From assembly GCF_011075055.1 (NCBI RefSeq), contig NC_058145.1, positions 12,645,894 through 12,709,893 of the forward strand: 64,000 nt of DNA, read 5' to 3'. Of this stretch, positions 1 through 12,600 are shown one piece after another; position 1 is the stretch's first letter, and each line of letters opens with the position of its first letter. The position numbers and the translations under genes are program-made. Origin of the DNA: Mangifera indica. Taxonomy: Eukaryota; Streptophyta; Magnoliopsida; Sapindales; Anacardiaceae. The notes below the pieces were generated by a model, which saw only the letters and a program-made list of their open reading frames with translations, was not told the origin of the DNA and made no database searches.

Positions 1-108
1 TCTTTCTTATATCTAATTGACATGAAAACATTAATTACAGCAAGGAAATACAGTGGAAGATAAGAATTTTTTTAATTTACTATAAGAAAACTTACTAAAT
101 GAACATAC

Positions 109-1012
109 CTTCATTTCGAGTTTTGTTCGCCTCATCTATTTGCACCATCACTTTGCTATGATAATTGCTTGTCTCAACATATTTGCTCTCCATCTCTTTA
201 AGAGCCATGTTTTTAATCTCTAAAGTATGGGTCAAGTTTGTCACAAGTGATGATGTTTTCCTCCTATCCTCTGCTTCTATCCCGGAAACAGTCTTCAGAT
301 CCCCATACCTACGAAGATGATCACCAATTAGGCCTTTTGAGTAGTAGTCATCATCTCGAGCAATCCATCCATAGAGGTTATCTCCTAGGTTCTTTGCTGC
401 ATGAAAGTCCTTCTTCCCATGATGATTAACTTCAAAATTCTTATCAAAAGTAATTGCATTCTTGAATCCAGCCCAATCTGTTTTAAACTCCACAATAGCA
501 AACCCTGAATGACCACCACGATTCCATAGCGGCTGAACCTTCAGGGGATCGAATCCTTTGTTCTTGAACTCTTCCTTGAGTTTTGAGCCACTCTCACCAA
601 CATAGCGTCCATCTTTCTGTTCAGTTTTAATATTGGCAACAATACCCACCCAAGGGTAGACGAAAAACATATCTTGCCCCTTATCGTATACCTCAAGACT
701 CTCAGACTTGGTAGCAATTTCCGCCTGATCCTTCTCCATAAGATATTTATTCATAAATTTCTTCAACGCTGAGTGTCGAGCTTTTTCTCTAATACTGCTA
801 TTGTTGGAGTTAACAATAGCAGAAGCATGTTGCAGCAGCCCTTTATAAAGATAATCCTTCTCCTTGCCCCGAGGGCAGAATGGACACTTATATGAAGACC
901 TTGAAACTTTAACCTTGAGGACTCCTTTCTTCAATTCATTGTACTTTTTATATTCATACTCCTCCATCTCTGCCTTACCAGAACCTGTCTCTTCTTTTAA
1001 ACTGTGTGGCAT
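109..1012 (-). CDS. FDM/IDN2-like XS-domain protein, 5' coding exon (gene continues past left edge)
   Basis: This is a Factor of DNA Methylation / IDN2-type protein. The family binds double-stranded RNA with a 5' overhang and acts in RNA-directed DNA methylation in the nucleus. The exon encodes about 301 residues. A zf-XS zinc finger starts near residue 41 (YKCPFCPRGKEKDYLYKGLLQ), an XS domain spans about residues 115-225 (VYPWVGIVANI, then GHSGFAIVEF), and a coiled coil begins near residue 250. The family's C-terminal XH domain should lie left of position 1. The ATG at 1012-1010 fits the family start. Reading on the minus strand, a donor GTATGT begins at 108, and the open frame stops 12 bases later, so the exon ends at 109. 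An acceptor AG at 1016-1015 lies just before the ATG, implying a 5'UTR intron. The domain assignment is secure; the exact FDM paralogue is not. Confidence 0.9.
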
Positions 1013-1014
1013 TG

Positions 1015-2905
1015 CTAACCTATCTTTTATAAAAGTATTAAATTGTTAAACATAAAACAGACAGAAGTTACTACCCTTAATAAAACTGGTTTCCTTAATA
1101 AAAAGTATCTCAAGTATCTATGTTATTTGGCCTCAAATAATGTAAAATAGTGCTATCAGGCAGTCAGGTAAGGACTAAATTAGCAGGTCTTTAGTATTAC
1201 CAAAAATTTCACTGGCAACCAAAAAAGGCATAGTAGGTTGGCAATCTTTATGACAACAATAGAAGAATGCAAAAATCAGTATATCATTTACAAAGAAGAA
1301 TGATATACAATGCTATTCATACTCATAGCCTAACACCCTGCAGGCTTAAATTCTTAAATGTTAAAAGACTGTATAACATTATCAGTCTAGGTGAAATTGA
1401 GCAAGTACAGAGATCAAATATAGTTCAACCTCTAAAGTCTAAATGTCATATTAATGGATAAATCCCTAATACAAACACTTAGGTTCAGAAAACAATAAAC
1501 AAACAACAGTAACATTAATAAAAATAAACATAGGCAAGCCAAAAACAAGCTCATCAAATCCAACTAACAGAATTTTATTTCATAAAAGCTTCATAAAATT
1601 ATCTGTTTCTACCATGAATACAGTTTCCCAGAAACAAACATTCACAATAAATTAGGATAAATCCCTAAAACAAACACTTGGGTTCTGAAAACAATAAACT
1701 AACAATAGTAACATTATTAAAAATAAACATAGGCAAGCCAAAAAAAGGCTCATCAAAACCAACTACCAGAATTATATTTCATAAAAGCTTCATAAAATTA
1801 TCTGTTTCTACAACGACTACAGTTTCCCAGAAATAAACATTAACAACTGCCTTGTGGATGAACAGGACACAAACATTCTTATTTCCAAGTCACACGTGCA
1901 ACAAAAATGCAACAAATTTTGAAAAAGAAAAGAAAAAAAGTTAAGAAGACTCATTTAGCTGTTAGTAGTAATATTAAATCCTACGAGGAATTCAGTGACA
2001 AGATTACAACACCATAAACATTTTTTGGGCATAGATGTAATTAAGACCTAAGACTTATAACATTAACTGAAAACTAGTAACCAGGCCAGAATATTTCAAG
2101 TCATTATTGACCAAATGAAACACCATTTCCAGTAACTCTTTTAAATATAATCAGGAAAGCACAACTATCTTTTCTCCATTTCAATAAAACACATTTAACA
2201 GCAATTTATTGAACCCTGGCGATATGAAGAATGAATATCTGTAATGATAGCAACCATGAAGATTGCATATCCAAAAAAATTCTCAAATTTTGTGATCCCA
2301 CATACTTATCATGAATCCAATGTATTCTAGTAATTAAAGAACTGACACAAAGCAAGTCAAAATTACACCAACACCTAATCACAGTAATATATATTCAAAA
2401 GTCACAATTAAATCACAAAAGAAATAATAAGGTGAGCTAATAAAGGCTAAATGGAGTTTAAAATCATATCGCAAAGTCAAATAAATCCATCTCAAAATAA
2501 GTTCCACTTAAAAACACCTTTAGAAATCACTCAAACAACAAACATCCAATAAGCTGGTTTCAAAATATATATAATATATTACTTTAATGACAATTCTTTG
2601 ATATAGAAAGCCAAAAAACTTAAACGACTTCCACTTACCAAATAGATAGCAGACAGAGCTTGTATATTAAAAAGAAAAGGAAAATAGTAGAAACACAAAG
2701 GCTAACTACACAAACACAAAGAAATGCATTTCTATCAGTTTCAGTTCAGAGACGAATCAAGTGCTTCTCCACAATGTAGTTCGTAGTTATCTAAAAAATC
2801 ATTTAGTAAAAAGAACAATCATATATAAGTCTCGAAAAAAAAATTAAGCACATGAAAGGCCTTCTGATAAAGAAACAAGAGCAAGAACCCAAAAAATGTA
2901 CATAC
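1015..2905 (-). other. 5'UTR intron of the FDM-like gene
   Basis: On the minus strand a donor GTATGT starts at 2905, after an exon ending AGAAG, and an acceptor TTAG ends at 1015, two bases before the FDM-like ATG. The roughly 1.9 kb between is AT-rich, has no convincing ORF, and contains a tandem duplication at 1456-1853. A second donor-like site (GGTAAGTGG, about 2639-2631) could mark an extra untranslated exon. The limits are inferred from motifs only. Confidence 0.55.
1456..1853. repeat. Tandem duplication, 2 x about 199 bp
   Basis: Two adjacent copies, starting at 1456 and 1655 with the same GGATAAATCCCTAA block, are about 90% alike through to the CAGTTTCCCAGAAA block at their ends. The repeat lies inside the 5'UTR intron of the FDM-like gene. 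Confidence 0.9.
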
Positions 2906-3045
2906 CTTCTCAAAGTTGAACGAAATGAAGAATAGTAAAACCTAGGCTTATATTTCGAGAGAGAGCAGAGGAAGATGAACAGTTTGCTTGGGTGAAAAGG
3001 AATGGCAAAGAGTGACGACAATGCAGTTTATTCGGTGAAATCTTT
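2906..3045 (-). promoter_or_regulatory. Probable first untranslated exon of the FDM-like gene
   Basis: Minus-strand sequence ending at the donor at 2905 is pyrimidine-rich (a run of CT dinucleotides near 2960) and lacks a long ORF, as expected of a plant leader exon. The transcription start is guessed to lie near 3020-3050. Confidence 0.4.
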
Positions 3046-3049
3046 GTGG

Positions 3050-5720
3050 GCCCAATGAGCGAATACAATTAATATCCCTTAAAATGACAAATTTACCCTC
3101 ATGTTAATCTTTCAAAATTCAGAAAAATTAAAAACCCTAACAAAAAACTCTCACTTCCAAATTCCAACAACTTTATTATCAAAATCCCACTCGAAAATAC
3201 AAAATTAAGCAAGAAACTTCATTGAATCCAGCAAGAAGATGAACTTTTTTTGTTAATCTATTTGAATGCTTGACATGATTTTATGGAGAAAATATGATAA
3301 AAGTAGATAAACCAAACGGAAAATGTGGGTAGGCATTGTTGGCTTTAATAGCCGAATTCATGTTTACCAGACTAAAAGGTAATTTTATTTTATATGAAAT
3401 TAAAATTATTTAGATTTTTTAAAGAATAATACTATATTTATTTATTTTGAATACATAAATAGATATATACTTATATATATTATCATGTGATTCAGTATTA
3501 CTTTATCTTTAATTTAAAATCATCTAATTATTTGATAATATATATAAGTGTATATTCATTTATAAATTTAAAATAGATATACATAATTTTATTATTTTTA
3601 ATTATAAGGATTACATAATTTTTTATACATTGTGTTTTTTTTAATCTTATTTATCATATAGGTAAATTGGATTTTTTTTCTTTTTATAATTAATAAGTCA
3701 AATTATTCACTGTTTGATGATGCTCTAATATTATCTTTTTCATCATCCAAAATTTAGAAGATTTTATCTTTATCATAAAATTTGAAATTAAAATATCTTC
3801 CGAGTCATAGGTATAATCGACTTACCAAAAAACAATTAAGGTAAAAAATCAGATATGTATATGAAAAATATAATTAATTTAAATTTCTATATATTCAGGT
3901 AATAAAATTAAAAAAAGGATTTAATGAGATATTATCTAATATATTTTTATAGTATTAATATATTTATTTCTATAACATGTCAATGAATTATTTAAAATAT
4001 ATATTAAAAATTATATTATAAAATGAGAATCAATCAGCTTGTAAATACTCACTGATTCCATATATACAAAAAATTGAAATTTCTGTTAATTAAAATTTCT
4101 TGTATCCAAAAAATTAGAAATTTTCTCTATATTCATTGCTTTCATTTATTGACATGATTAGACATGCCCATCGGCGGGGTCACACCTGCTCCAGCTCAAC
4201 CCATCTAGTCATGGGTTAGGCCTGACGCTCATACAGTGATGTGCCTTCAAATCGGGCTGATTCATACAATTTTTAGGGCTTGATCCTATATATAGGGTCG
4301 AACCTTAATTCGATTAACCCATTTAAATAATTTTTTAAAAATTTTAATTAAAAAATTTAAATATAAATTATTTTTTATTTATTAAAATTGAGAACAATAC
4401 CCGAATATTTTATTTATAATCTTTCACTTGTGACAGAGAAATAATGTGGTTACATGATGAAAAATATTATAAGTTTATAATATAGTATAAATCAATTAAT
4501 TTACATATTGTATAATTATAAATATAAATAAAATATATATCATACAATTTATCTACTCATCCTCAATGTCCAAATTTTTGAATTCATTTGATATTGAATC
4601 TATTTGTAACATTTTATAATGCTAAAATTAAAATAAAAATGAAATTATAAACATAAAAAACTATTATTTATAAATTCAGACGGTTTCTAAAAGAGAGTTG
4701 ATGAGGAAAAATAAGATTAAAAATATAATAAAATAATTAAGATTGAGATATTTGTAAATAAAATTAGAAATGGAGAAAACTTAGACTGGTTTATATAAAA
4801 AATAAAAAAATTTAAAAAGAAAACAACGGCTAGTACCCGTTGAAGGCTTTTGCCACAAGCAGAAGCCACAACTTTTATTTATGACAGAAGCAACTTAGGC
4901 TTTTGCTTTTTTTTAATTTTTTAACAAGCCTATGAATCTAATATTAAAGTCCACAACCCAACCTAAAAGGCTCATGGATTTGGTCCAACAAGCTATAGTA
5001 TTGGATCAGACCCTTTTGAGCAAGGTCAAATGGAGGCCCAGCCCAATTGACTTCTCACACAATGTAAGAGGTTTTCAATTTTTTATTCGGTTTTTATAAT
5101 GAATTAAAACTTAATTTACTAATTAATTTTATTATTTAATAATATGAAAAAAAAACCCAATATATTATTAAAGTTAAAAATATTTTACAACATACTCAAA
5201 AAAATATTTTAACATGTGTTAATTTAACTAAACATAATACTAATTTATAATTAATAATTTTTAAGGATATTTAAGTAAATTAATATTTGTAAATACAATA
5301 AGTAAATTAAACAATGTTATACTCTAACCAACAATTAAGAGAAGTTTGATCATGATTTTAATATATATTCATGGAGATAAAATTTGCATTAACGAAATAT
5401 AGTAATGAAATTCAATGCAGGGAATTTATGAACACTAGAAATTTTTAACGTAGTTTGACTTACTACTTAAAAGTCAATGTCTACAATTATATGTTGTTAA
5501 TTTATCAAAAGTAAAGTTTTAACAAAGTTACGATGTGAATGCTCAAATCATTGTGTAAGAGAGTTGTCCCTAAACTTATGTATAATCTTAAATTTATCGG
5601 AGAAGGGGGTAAGCTTACATATGTAGCTAAATACAAATACTATAAATGAATCTTGATAATTTTTTAAACTATTAGGTGATCATATACTCTTTAAATGGTA
5701 GGAGAATAATTACACTCCAA
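3050..5720. other. AT-rich intergenic DNA with transposon-like remnants
   Basis: No gene is seen. 3424-3600 is a diverged MITE (listed separately). Segments at 4160-4320 and 4920-5060 are GC-richer, rich in GGGCT/AGCCC words, and lie either side of AT-rich DNA. They look like the ends of a hAT-type non-autonomous element, but I could not pair them cleanly. Confidence 0.4.
3424..3600. mobile_element. Diverged MITE, same family as 29897-30067
   Basis: The left end (AATACTATATTTATTTATTTTG) and the reverse complement of the right end resemble each other. The centre carries the ATCATGTGATT ... AATCATCTAATT block shared with the other copies in the window. Confidence 0.55.
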
Positions 5721-5728
5721 TTGTAATT

Positions 5729-5926
5729 AGGGCTGGACTCAAATCGAGCTCGAGCTCGGCTCGAACGAGTCAACCCTATACAAGCTCGAGCTATTAGTCA
5801 AAATTTTCAATTAAAAATTTTGATATAAAACGACATCGTTTTAATAACAAAAAATGAGTTGAACTGAATTCAAGCTTGGTTTTCACGAGCTCGAATTCGA
5901 GCTCAGCTTGGTTCGAATCTATCCCT
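5729..5926. mobile_element. hAT-like MITE (about 198 bp)
   Basis: The ends are inverted repeats: AGGGCTGGACTCAAATC on the left against AGGGATAGATTCGAACC on the right, reverse complemented. Both subterminal parts are rich in GAGCTCGA words. The flanks AATTGTAATT (5719-5728) and AATTGTAACT (5927-5936) look like a target-site duplication. The centre holds ACGACATCGTTTT, a word common in plant non-autonomous elements. Confidence 0.7.
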
Positions 5927-6174
5927 AATTGTAACTATAACATCATGAAAAGGGATAGTTGTATCTTTGAGGAAATTGTGAAGATGATGGTAAAGGTTAA
6001 AACTTACACTCTTCACTATCTTTAAATATGAATAGTGATAGATCTATAAATGAAACTTACTAGGTCAGGGTTATTATAGCATAAATTTATTTTAAATTAA
6101 AATAAACACAAATATTTGTGTTAATAAAATATTAAATAACTAATATATTTATAATTATCTTAAACATGATTTTA

Positions 6175-6470
6175 CCTTTTGAAAATATTGTATAATGATT
6201 TTACTATCAGTAATATCAAATACATTTTTCTCTATATACATAATTAAGCTATCATTCAACAATTAATTACTTATTTTATTTCACAAATGGTTCTTCACAA
6301 AATTTATTATTGAAAATGCTTTATCTACATTAGCAGTGGTAATCAGTAAAATTAATATTAATTTTATTAACAAATAAACTAATAAAACCATTTTATCTTT
6401 CTTACTTTCAACCAACACATTTGCAAGATCTCCAATCTCGTCCAATCCTATAAAATTCAACATTAAAGTA
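6175..6470 (-). pseudogene. hAT transposase C-terminal (dimerisation) remnant
   Basis: The minus strand reads a recognisable hAT dimerisation region: GLDEIGDLANVLVESKK, then a leucine-rich VYLLIKL block, then TANVDKAFSIINFVKNHL. The frame continues past TGA and TAA stops into LNDSLIMYIEKNVFD and IIQYFQ, which match the last part of the domain. The two stops sit where the family has Arg and Gln, as expected of C-to-T decay. Further weak similarity reaches about 6660 with several stops. There is no N-terminal BED finger or catalytic part nearby, so the copy is dead. Confidence 0.85.
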
Positions 6471-6781
6471 GATATCTAAGATATAAATATAAAGTTGAGA
6501 ATTAAATATTATAAGTTCTAAGTCACAGAAAAATTTTCTAGGTAAACTTCACAAGACACATCAAATTTTGTTTATCAAAAGCAACAAAAATTTCATTTGG
6601 ATATAACCATATCGAACAAATAAGTAATTTCATGTTTACCTCATTAAAATTGATTATTCAATTCTTAAAGTTGCATATCTATGACACTTTAAAATCCTTC
6701 AATACAGTAATAATGACTCTGTTGCTTATTTACTTATTCAAAGATTGGAAATACATTTTATAACATTATATTGTTAATATA

Positions 6782-6890
6782 CAATAAAACTATGTGTATC
6801 CATTTTTTATACACAAATATATACGTATTTATATATGTCATCACATGATTATGTAATTTTGAATTAAAGATAAAATAATATATATAAAGA
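6782..6890. mobile_element. Truncated MITE, same family as 29897-30067
   Basis: It begins CAATAAAACTATGTGTATCC, which matches the reverse complement of the right end of the intact copy at 29897-30067. It runs into the shared GTCATCACATGATTA core, then stops matching near 6890, so one half is missing. Confidence 0.7.
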
Positions 6891-6959
6891 TGACCCCTCC
6901 TTAACCCTACCTCCCTTGGCCACTGAATGTGGAGGTTTTTTACCCACATCTTACATTAA

Positions 6960-7860
6960 CTTGCATACATGTGACACATCTAAGTGCTAATTGTACAGTT
7001 TGTCTCTATCTGACGGTTAATTAACTCTTGATTATCATATTCATGAGTTAGTGTAAGGAGACACACACCCCCATTTCATTTTACAACCAAGAGGTCTAGT
7101 TGAACCCCTCAACAAAAATACTGAAGACTATTTAAGAATCTGCTTATGAGAGGGTTTCGAAGGTCTGGTGATCTTTCACTATCACAATCATAAGGACTAT
7201 CACAAGCAAGCATGTGCTACTCAGTAGTTTGTATTTGTTTAGGGTCAAGCTCCCTACGAAATTTCAGCACTAGAAATCTGAATGATCGAGGAACCTGGGG
7301 GACAGCCCGTGATTGAGTTGGCAAGTGAGACAAACTCTTTTAGTTGAGGGAAATTCTGGCGCAAATACAACGACTAGCTACGCAATTCTGCCCTCATTGT
7401 AAGAGCAATTGTTAACCTTGGAATCATGAGTTAACAATGGAAAATTGCATGCAAACATAAATTTTATAAAATTAATATTTCCCATATTATTATTATTATT
7501 TTTTATTTATTTACGAAAGCAAACTTTGCTTAAATTGAATTATTCCTTTAAGGTTTAAATGATTATAATAAACAGATGGAACATCAGATCTATCAACCAC
7601 TTTATAAATAAAAATTTAATATTAAAATATTATTATAAATAAGTTAATACTTTAATCTTAAAATAATATTAAAAAAATAAAATAAAATCCCATTGTTTTG
7701 TTATCCAAAACCACTCTTTGAAAACTTAATTTTGTCCACGGTCATTAACAGATTCCTCCTCGACTTCAAGTGCATCTATTTGGCTTGTAAAAGTGTACTA
7801 GTGTCTAGTCTCAACAGTTATCTTATATGAATCTCAGCATTCACGTGCTGTGGTGCTCAA
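6960..7860. other. Upstream region of the FPF1-like gene; no gene seen
   Basis: There is no long ORF or recognisable element. The last 60 bases before the FPF1-like ATG are a TC-rich leader (TTTCTCTCTTTCTCTCTCTG), typical of plant 5'UTRs. The promoter presumably lies in 7700-7870. Confidence 0.35.
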
Positions 7861-7923
7861 AATCTAAAACCAACTTCCACTCTCGTTATCACACTTTCTT
7901 TCTCTCTTTCTCTCTCTGAAACG

Positions 7924-8316
7924 ATGTCTGGTGTCTGGATTTTTGAAAAGAATGGTGTGACTCGTCTCATTCAAAACCCAACAAGAGAATCGTTCGAGCA
8001 AAAGGAGCCACCCTTGCCTGGCACCGGCACCGCCACCGCACCCGGGGCTCGACCCAGGGTCCTTGTTTATCTCCCAACCAACCAGGAAATCCACTCTTAC
8101 TCAGACCTTGAACAACGACTGAATGAACTCGGCTGGTCTCGCTATCACAACTCCCACCGACCTAATCTTCTCCAATTCCACAAGTCGGAAGACTCCGCTC
8201 ACCTCATATCTCTCCCGATTAATTTCGCCGACTTCAAGTCTCTCCATATGTATGACATTGTCGTCAAGAATCCCTCTTTCTTTGAAGTTCGCGAGGTCCC
8301 ACGACACCATATGTAA
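7924..8316 (+). CDS. Flowering-promoting factor 1-like protein
   Basis: A 130-residue single-exon gene. The N-terminus MSGVWIFEKNGVTRLIQNP is the FPF1 family signature. The C-terminal half (RPRVLVYLPTNQEI, then YDIVVKNPSFFEVR) covers the rest of the small conserved fold. FPF1 proteins have no catalytic motif; in Arabidopsis they promote flowering in a gibberellin-dependent way and affect cell elongation. The protein is slightly longer than founding FPF1 (about 110 residues) because of a Thr/Ala/Pro-rich linker near residues 32-43, so it is nearer the FLP subgroup. A TC-rich leader precedes the ATG. Opposite-strand ORFs here are shadows. Confidence 0.92.
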   Translation: MSGVWIFEKNGVTRLIQNPTRESFEQKEPPLPGTGTATAPGARPRVLVYLPTNQEIHSYSDLEQRLNELGWSRYHNSHRPNLLQFHKSEDSAHLISLPINFADFKSLHMYDIVVKNPSFFEVREVPRHHM

Positions 8317-9980
8317 CGCAGGTAATATCCTTAAGGAATAAATCAAGCTTGCATGGCGGTTGCCTTAACAAATAATATGTCATAATCATACAAAAATATT
8401 TTAATCTGATTGGCTTTGGTGGGAGTTTTTCTGTGTAGCTAATTAATTAGTTGCACCCATTTGCTGTGCTTGGTGTTTAACCAGAAACAAAACTGTATGA
8501 GTTGATTCAAATTTGACCTATCTTTGTGACTGGGTCGAATTCGATGTCATTTCCAAGTAGTTTGTTGGTTCTTCTTAATTATTATCATATATAAATTTCT
8601 GCATGCATGCATGCATGCGGACTGCTTAAGGAAAAAGCCAATTATTCGTCATATGTTTTTGGTTAATATATTACTTCATCCATCATCTGTTCAACCATAC
8701 GAATAATTTGTAATTTCATGAAAACTTTTTCAAACCACTTGTAAAATATGAGAGTTTACCTCAAAAAGTAATTAAAAAATAGCATTTTAATTCTGTAAAT
8801 GAAAGAGAAAGTTAAAATTAAGTTTAATTTCATGTAGACAATCATGTTTATGTGTATCAAAATATTAAATTTCTCACTATACAAACAGATCCTTGACACG
8901 TCAAGATTTTTCAGTAGCGTTGATTGCTCTAATAAATAAGAATTTTGTAGATAGTCTTGTAAAAACAGTATGACGTTGGCTTGCAATATTTTTTTCTTTA
9001 TTTATAAGGAGAACCTACTCCATTCAATTGGGTTTGTTCTACATTGGAGCCTAACAGATTACATCATATAGATAAAATTCTGGGACTAATCACGGACTCT
9101 ACAATCATTTAATGTTTTAACGTGCTTACGGGTATCTTACCAGTCAAGCTATTCTTTCGGCTGTAGGGGCCTGGCTCGCAATATTCTTGGGCAAAAAGGA
9201 TCTTTAGAAATGAACTAGAATGGACCTAACTGGCTGGGCCATGCAGTTAGATGCACGGCATAGTTACAACAAAGAGAGAGAAAACTGTCTTTTCTTGAAG
9301 GAGAAGTAGTGTTGGTTCTGATAATGATGGATGTCAGATAAGCTTAAAGAACGTAGAGAAAAAAGCTGAAGTTTTTCATGCAGGCTGTTAGGGGATGGTG
9401 CATGGAACAAGGCTCGTGCTTGTACTATGTACCTCATTCATCAGATATCTCATTATAGCGGTTCTCAACTCTATGAACCCATGGATTTCAGTAAACGAAA
9501 CATTGTCAATGTCATCGTTAGCTATAGCTAACTAGCTACTGTTACCTTTATACCTCAGTCCTTGGGGGACTGTAGCTGTTGCTTTGTCATAAAATTCCAC
9601 CAAATCACGCCCATGCTTCTTCTTCTCTGAATTTCGTAAAGTTTCAAGGTATGGGTTGATTTGGCCCAAGAATTTCCATGTAGTTTTCTCACATATAGAA
9701 ACAGCAAACCAGCAACTACTTAATCCAATGGCTAGGCTCAAGAAAATAGTGCGCGCAGAATGTGACTGTTTGTTTGAGAAGTATTGCTAACATTAACTTA
9801 ACCGCAAGTTCAAGTGCGCCATGGCTGATCTTCAAAGATAAAATATATTTATGGGAAACCAAAGAACCGGTGAAAAGGCACTAGGCAGAAGAAAAAAGAG
9901 AAAACAAAGGTAACGTGGGGGCGAATCCTCGCCATGATTGCCAAGCTTCTTTCACGGGCTTGTGCTAATGAACAAAGAAC
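8317..9980. other. Intergenic DNA; no confident gene
   Basis: A GCAT run at 8601-8619 gives overlapping RY-type CATGCA words. 9532-9790 on the minus strand is open for about 83 codons and ends near RDLVEFYDKATATVPQGLRYKG. It has no ATG, is preceded in frame by stops, and matches nothing I recognise. It could be an old exon or chance. Confidence 0.35.
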
Positions 9981-9984
9981 AGTA

Positions 9985-10160
9985 TTATCGTGCACTAACA
10001 ATAAATTTAATTTTATATATAAATAATATATATAATTTTATATACAAATAATAATACATCATTATATAATTAAATAATTTTAAATAAGAGATAAAACAAT
10101 ACTTAATTATATTATGACATATAATTATTTATATATAAAATTGTATACATTATTTGTTTA
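9985..10160. mobile_element. AT-rich MITE-like element
   Basis: A roughly palindromic AT-rich segment with TATATAAATAAT at one end, ATTATTTGTTTATATA at the other, and the family core ATCATTATATAATTAAATAATTTT in the middle. Related blocks occur at 11060-11190, 44020-44190, 58850-58930 and 61170-61375. Confidence 0.45.
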
Positions 10161-10551
10161 TATAATTTTTATTGAATAACAAGACCATGTCGGTATTAGT
10201 TCTATAACAATAAATAATAATTTTTTATATATAATTAGATTAAATTTTATCAATATAAAATAGAGTAATTAACATTTTTCTATCTAAATTAATCTATTCT
10301 ACTCTCTTTATAAAAATTTTTTATTTTTTATTTTTATTTTAAATAATTTATTACAGTAATAAGTCGTGTTAGATTAACTCAAACAATCTGTTGGCTTAAC
10401 ATGGCCTATGTGAAAATTTTGATTCTAAATTGGATCTCAAACCGATTTAGGCTTTTGACACCTTTGTTTGTACAAGTAAATACTTTTTAGGGTTAAATTT
10501 GATGTAAAATAAACCTTAAATAAGAAAATATCAATCACTCAAATATAATAT

Positions 10552-10554
<3 letters not shown>

Positions 10555-10601
<47 letters not shown>
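10555..10601. repeat. (AT)n microsatellite
   Basis: Uninterrupted AT dinucleotides for about 47 bases. Confidence 0.98.
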
Positions 10602-10604
<3 letters not shown>

Positions 10605-10609
10605 TTAAA

Positions 10610-12180
10610 ACCTATAACAAAAAGCATCTAGTTAGGGGCATGTGGTTAGTTTGGAACGTAATTGATAAAGCTAGGTGAGCAGTGATTTCCCTGATGGAGG
10701 GGGGCTAGGGTTAGCCTGGAAAATGAAAAAGTGGGTACGAACTCACAGAAAAAGTAAGTAAGAACAGATTACGACCGGGCGATTAGACATAACGAGCTGC
10801 TCATCAACTGTCAGTGAGAGAAAGACCCACCACCACAATCAGTCAACCTTGACGACCACCATCATCATCATCATCCGTGGGCTTTTTCGTTTTCTTACTG
10901 TTGTCGTTTTGACTTCTGGCTCCCATCTATGACCGCCACTCCCTCTCTATTTCATAATTTCCAAAGCTACCGAAAAAAGTAATGAATATTATCGTTATTA
11001 TTTATATATTTATCTATAATTTCCATTTGTCCTACAATTGAGTTATAATTTGTTCGCAAAGGGATCATATTATATAAATAATTAGATATAAATATTGATA
11101 TTTTATTATATAATTAAATAATATTTAATTATATTATGATATATCATTATTTATACATAAAGTTATACATATAATTTTATTATTTGTGAAATATATAAAT
11201 TAATTCTTAAGAAAGTTAGATTGTTTTTTTGTTATTTTTGTTTTTAGGTACTTATGACTATTTGTAATAAAAAAATAGCTAATTGGATACATGTACCTTT
11301 GAACCTTCGATTGGGTTTAGAGATTTGATACTTCTAAACACGACAATGGTCCTTGTTGGGTCAAATTTGGTATGATCCCTTATGCTTACAAGTCTTGCAA
11401 GTCATGTCGCTTGTGGCATTACAAACCCTAAGGCATGACTCAAGACTCTTCAAGCCTTATCTTCATAGACTTTTAGTAGACGGTTTGCCTGCTTTTGTAA
11501 ACCGATATGTTATATTATATTTTTAATTTTTTTATTATTTTTTTCATGGGTTGTACCCCAAGGTTTATCAATACAACATTTAATTTTTCAAATTATGCCA
11601 CAATAAAGTGGGTTTAGTTGTGCCACATACCGACCTAACCTATTTAACATATCTAAATACTTTTATCTATAATTGAAATTAATTTGGTGTAACACCTTTT
11701 TTAATTTTGTTTTCTCCTATTAAGTTCATGTGGTTGCAACCACTTGGAAATGTGATATTTATAGTAGAGCCTAATTGATTATTAACCAATGTAGTTTATC
11801 AAAATAACCTTATCTAATCAATCAATTGCAAAATATTAAGAAACATGTTGGATGGCCTCTCTCAAACCAAGCTTGAGTTATTATTCCTATATTAATCTCG
11901 AGTTTGCAACTCTTGAATTCATTAAAATCAAATTTAAATTTTATACCTATCTTATTAAATCGGGATCAAACTTAACAATATCCCGTTTAATTGAATTCCT
12001 AATAAGGGGGTAAGAGAATTACAAAATTCAATAAATGGTTTTAAAATGTATATCTATGTTCCTTTTATGAAACAACAATCCCGGGATAAGTCTTGCTTGT
12101 GGTTGTGCAGATTGTTTCCTAGTTAATGTTATGATTTGTAATTAGTTGTGTTTAGGGTAAAACATAAGCAGCCTCCATAA
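10610..12180. other. Intergenic DNA; no gene seen
   Basis: It holds an AT-rich MITE-like block (11060-11190) and a short ATC trinucleotide run near 10860. 11290-11650 has low-complexity, retroelement-like composition, but I could not identify a domain. Confidence 0.35.
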
Positions 12181-12187
12181 TGTTGAC

Positions 12188-12271
12188 ATGGTCTGGTCAA
12201 AACAACCAAGTCCATCCATGGCTTGGTCAAAACAACCAAGTCCATCCATGGCTTGGTCAAACCCTGTCCAC
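12188..12271. repeat. 30-bp tandem repeat, about 2.8 copies
   Basis: Copies start at 12188, 12218 and 12248. The unit contains GGTCAAAACAACCAAGTCCA; the second copy is exact and the third is cut short. Confidence 0.95.
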
Positions 12272-12299
12272 CCACTCCCATGGGTAAACAATGTTTTAT

Positions 12300-12600
12300 T
12301 GAATAAAATTATTGTGAGATAAGAATATTATCAATAATATATTAATCAAATCATGTATTATATTGTATATTAAAAATTTAATTTTTTATATTGTATATAA
12401 GTATTATATCATAACATAGTTTTTAAAAAATAAAATAATAAAATTACTTTAGTTGGCATACACTATTTTTTAAAATATAACAAATACTTTTAAAAATTTA
12501 AAATTTATTATATATGTTTATATTATATCATCATTTTTTTTCTAAAAAATGTATTAATCTATATTGGTAATATGTGTGATATTATAAAATATATATTATA
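12300..12600. repeat. Dispersed repeat, second copy at 21600-21850
   Basis: Both regions share the same ordered blocks: ATATTAAAAATTTAATTTTT, then a TATAGTTTT(A)n tract, then TAAAAATTTAAAATTTAT, TATTATATCA and GGTAATA. This points to an interspersed AT-rich element of about 240 bp or more. Confidence 0.6.

Noticed and set aside
9532..9790. Open minus-strand frame ending RDLVEFYDKATATVPQGLRYKG
   Set aside because: It has no ATG (the apparent start is TTG), stops lie just upstream in frame, no splice partners were found, and the family is not recognised.
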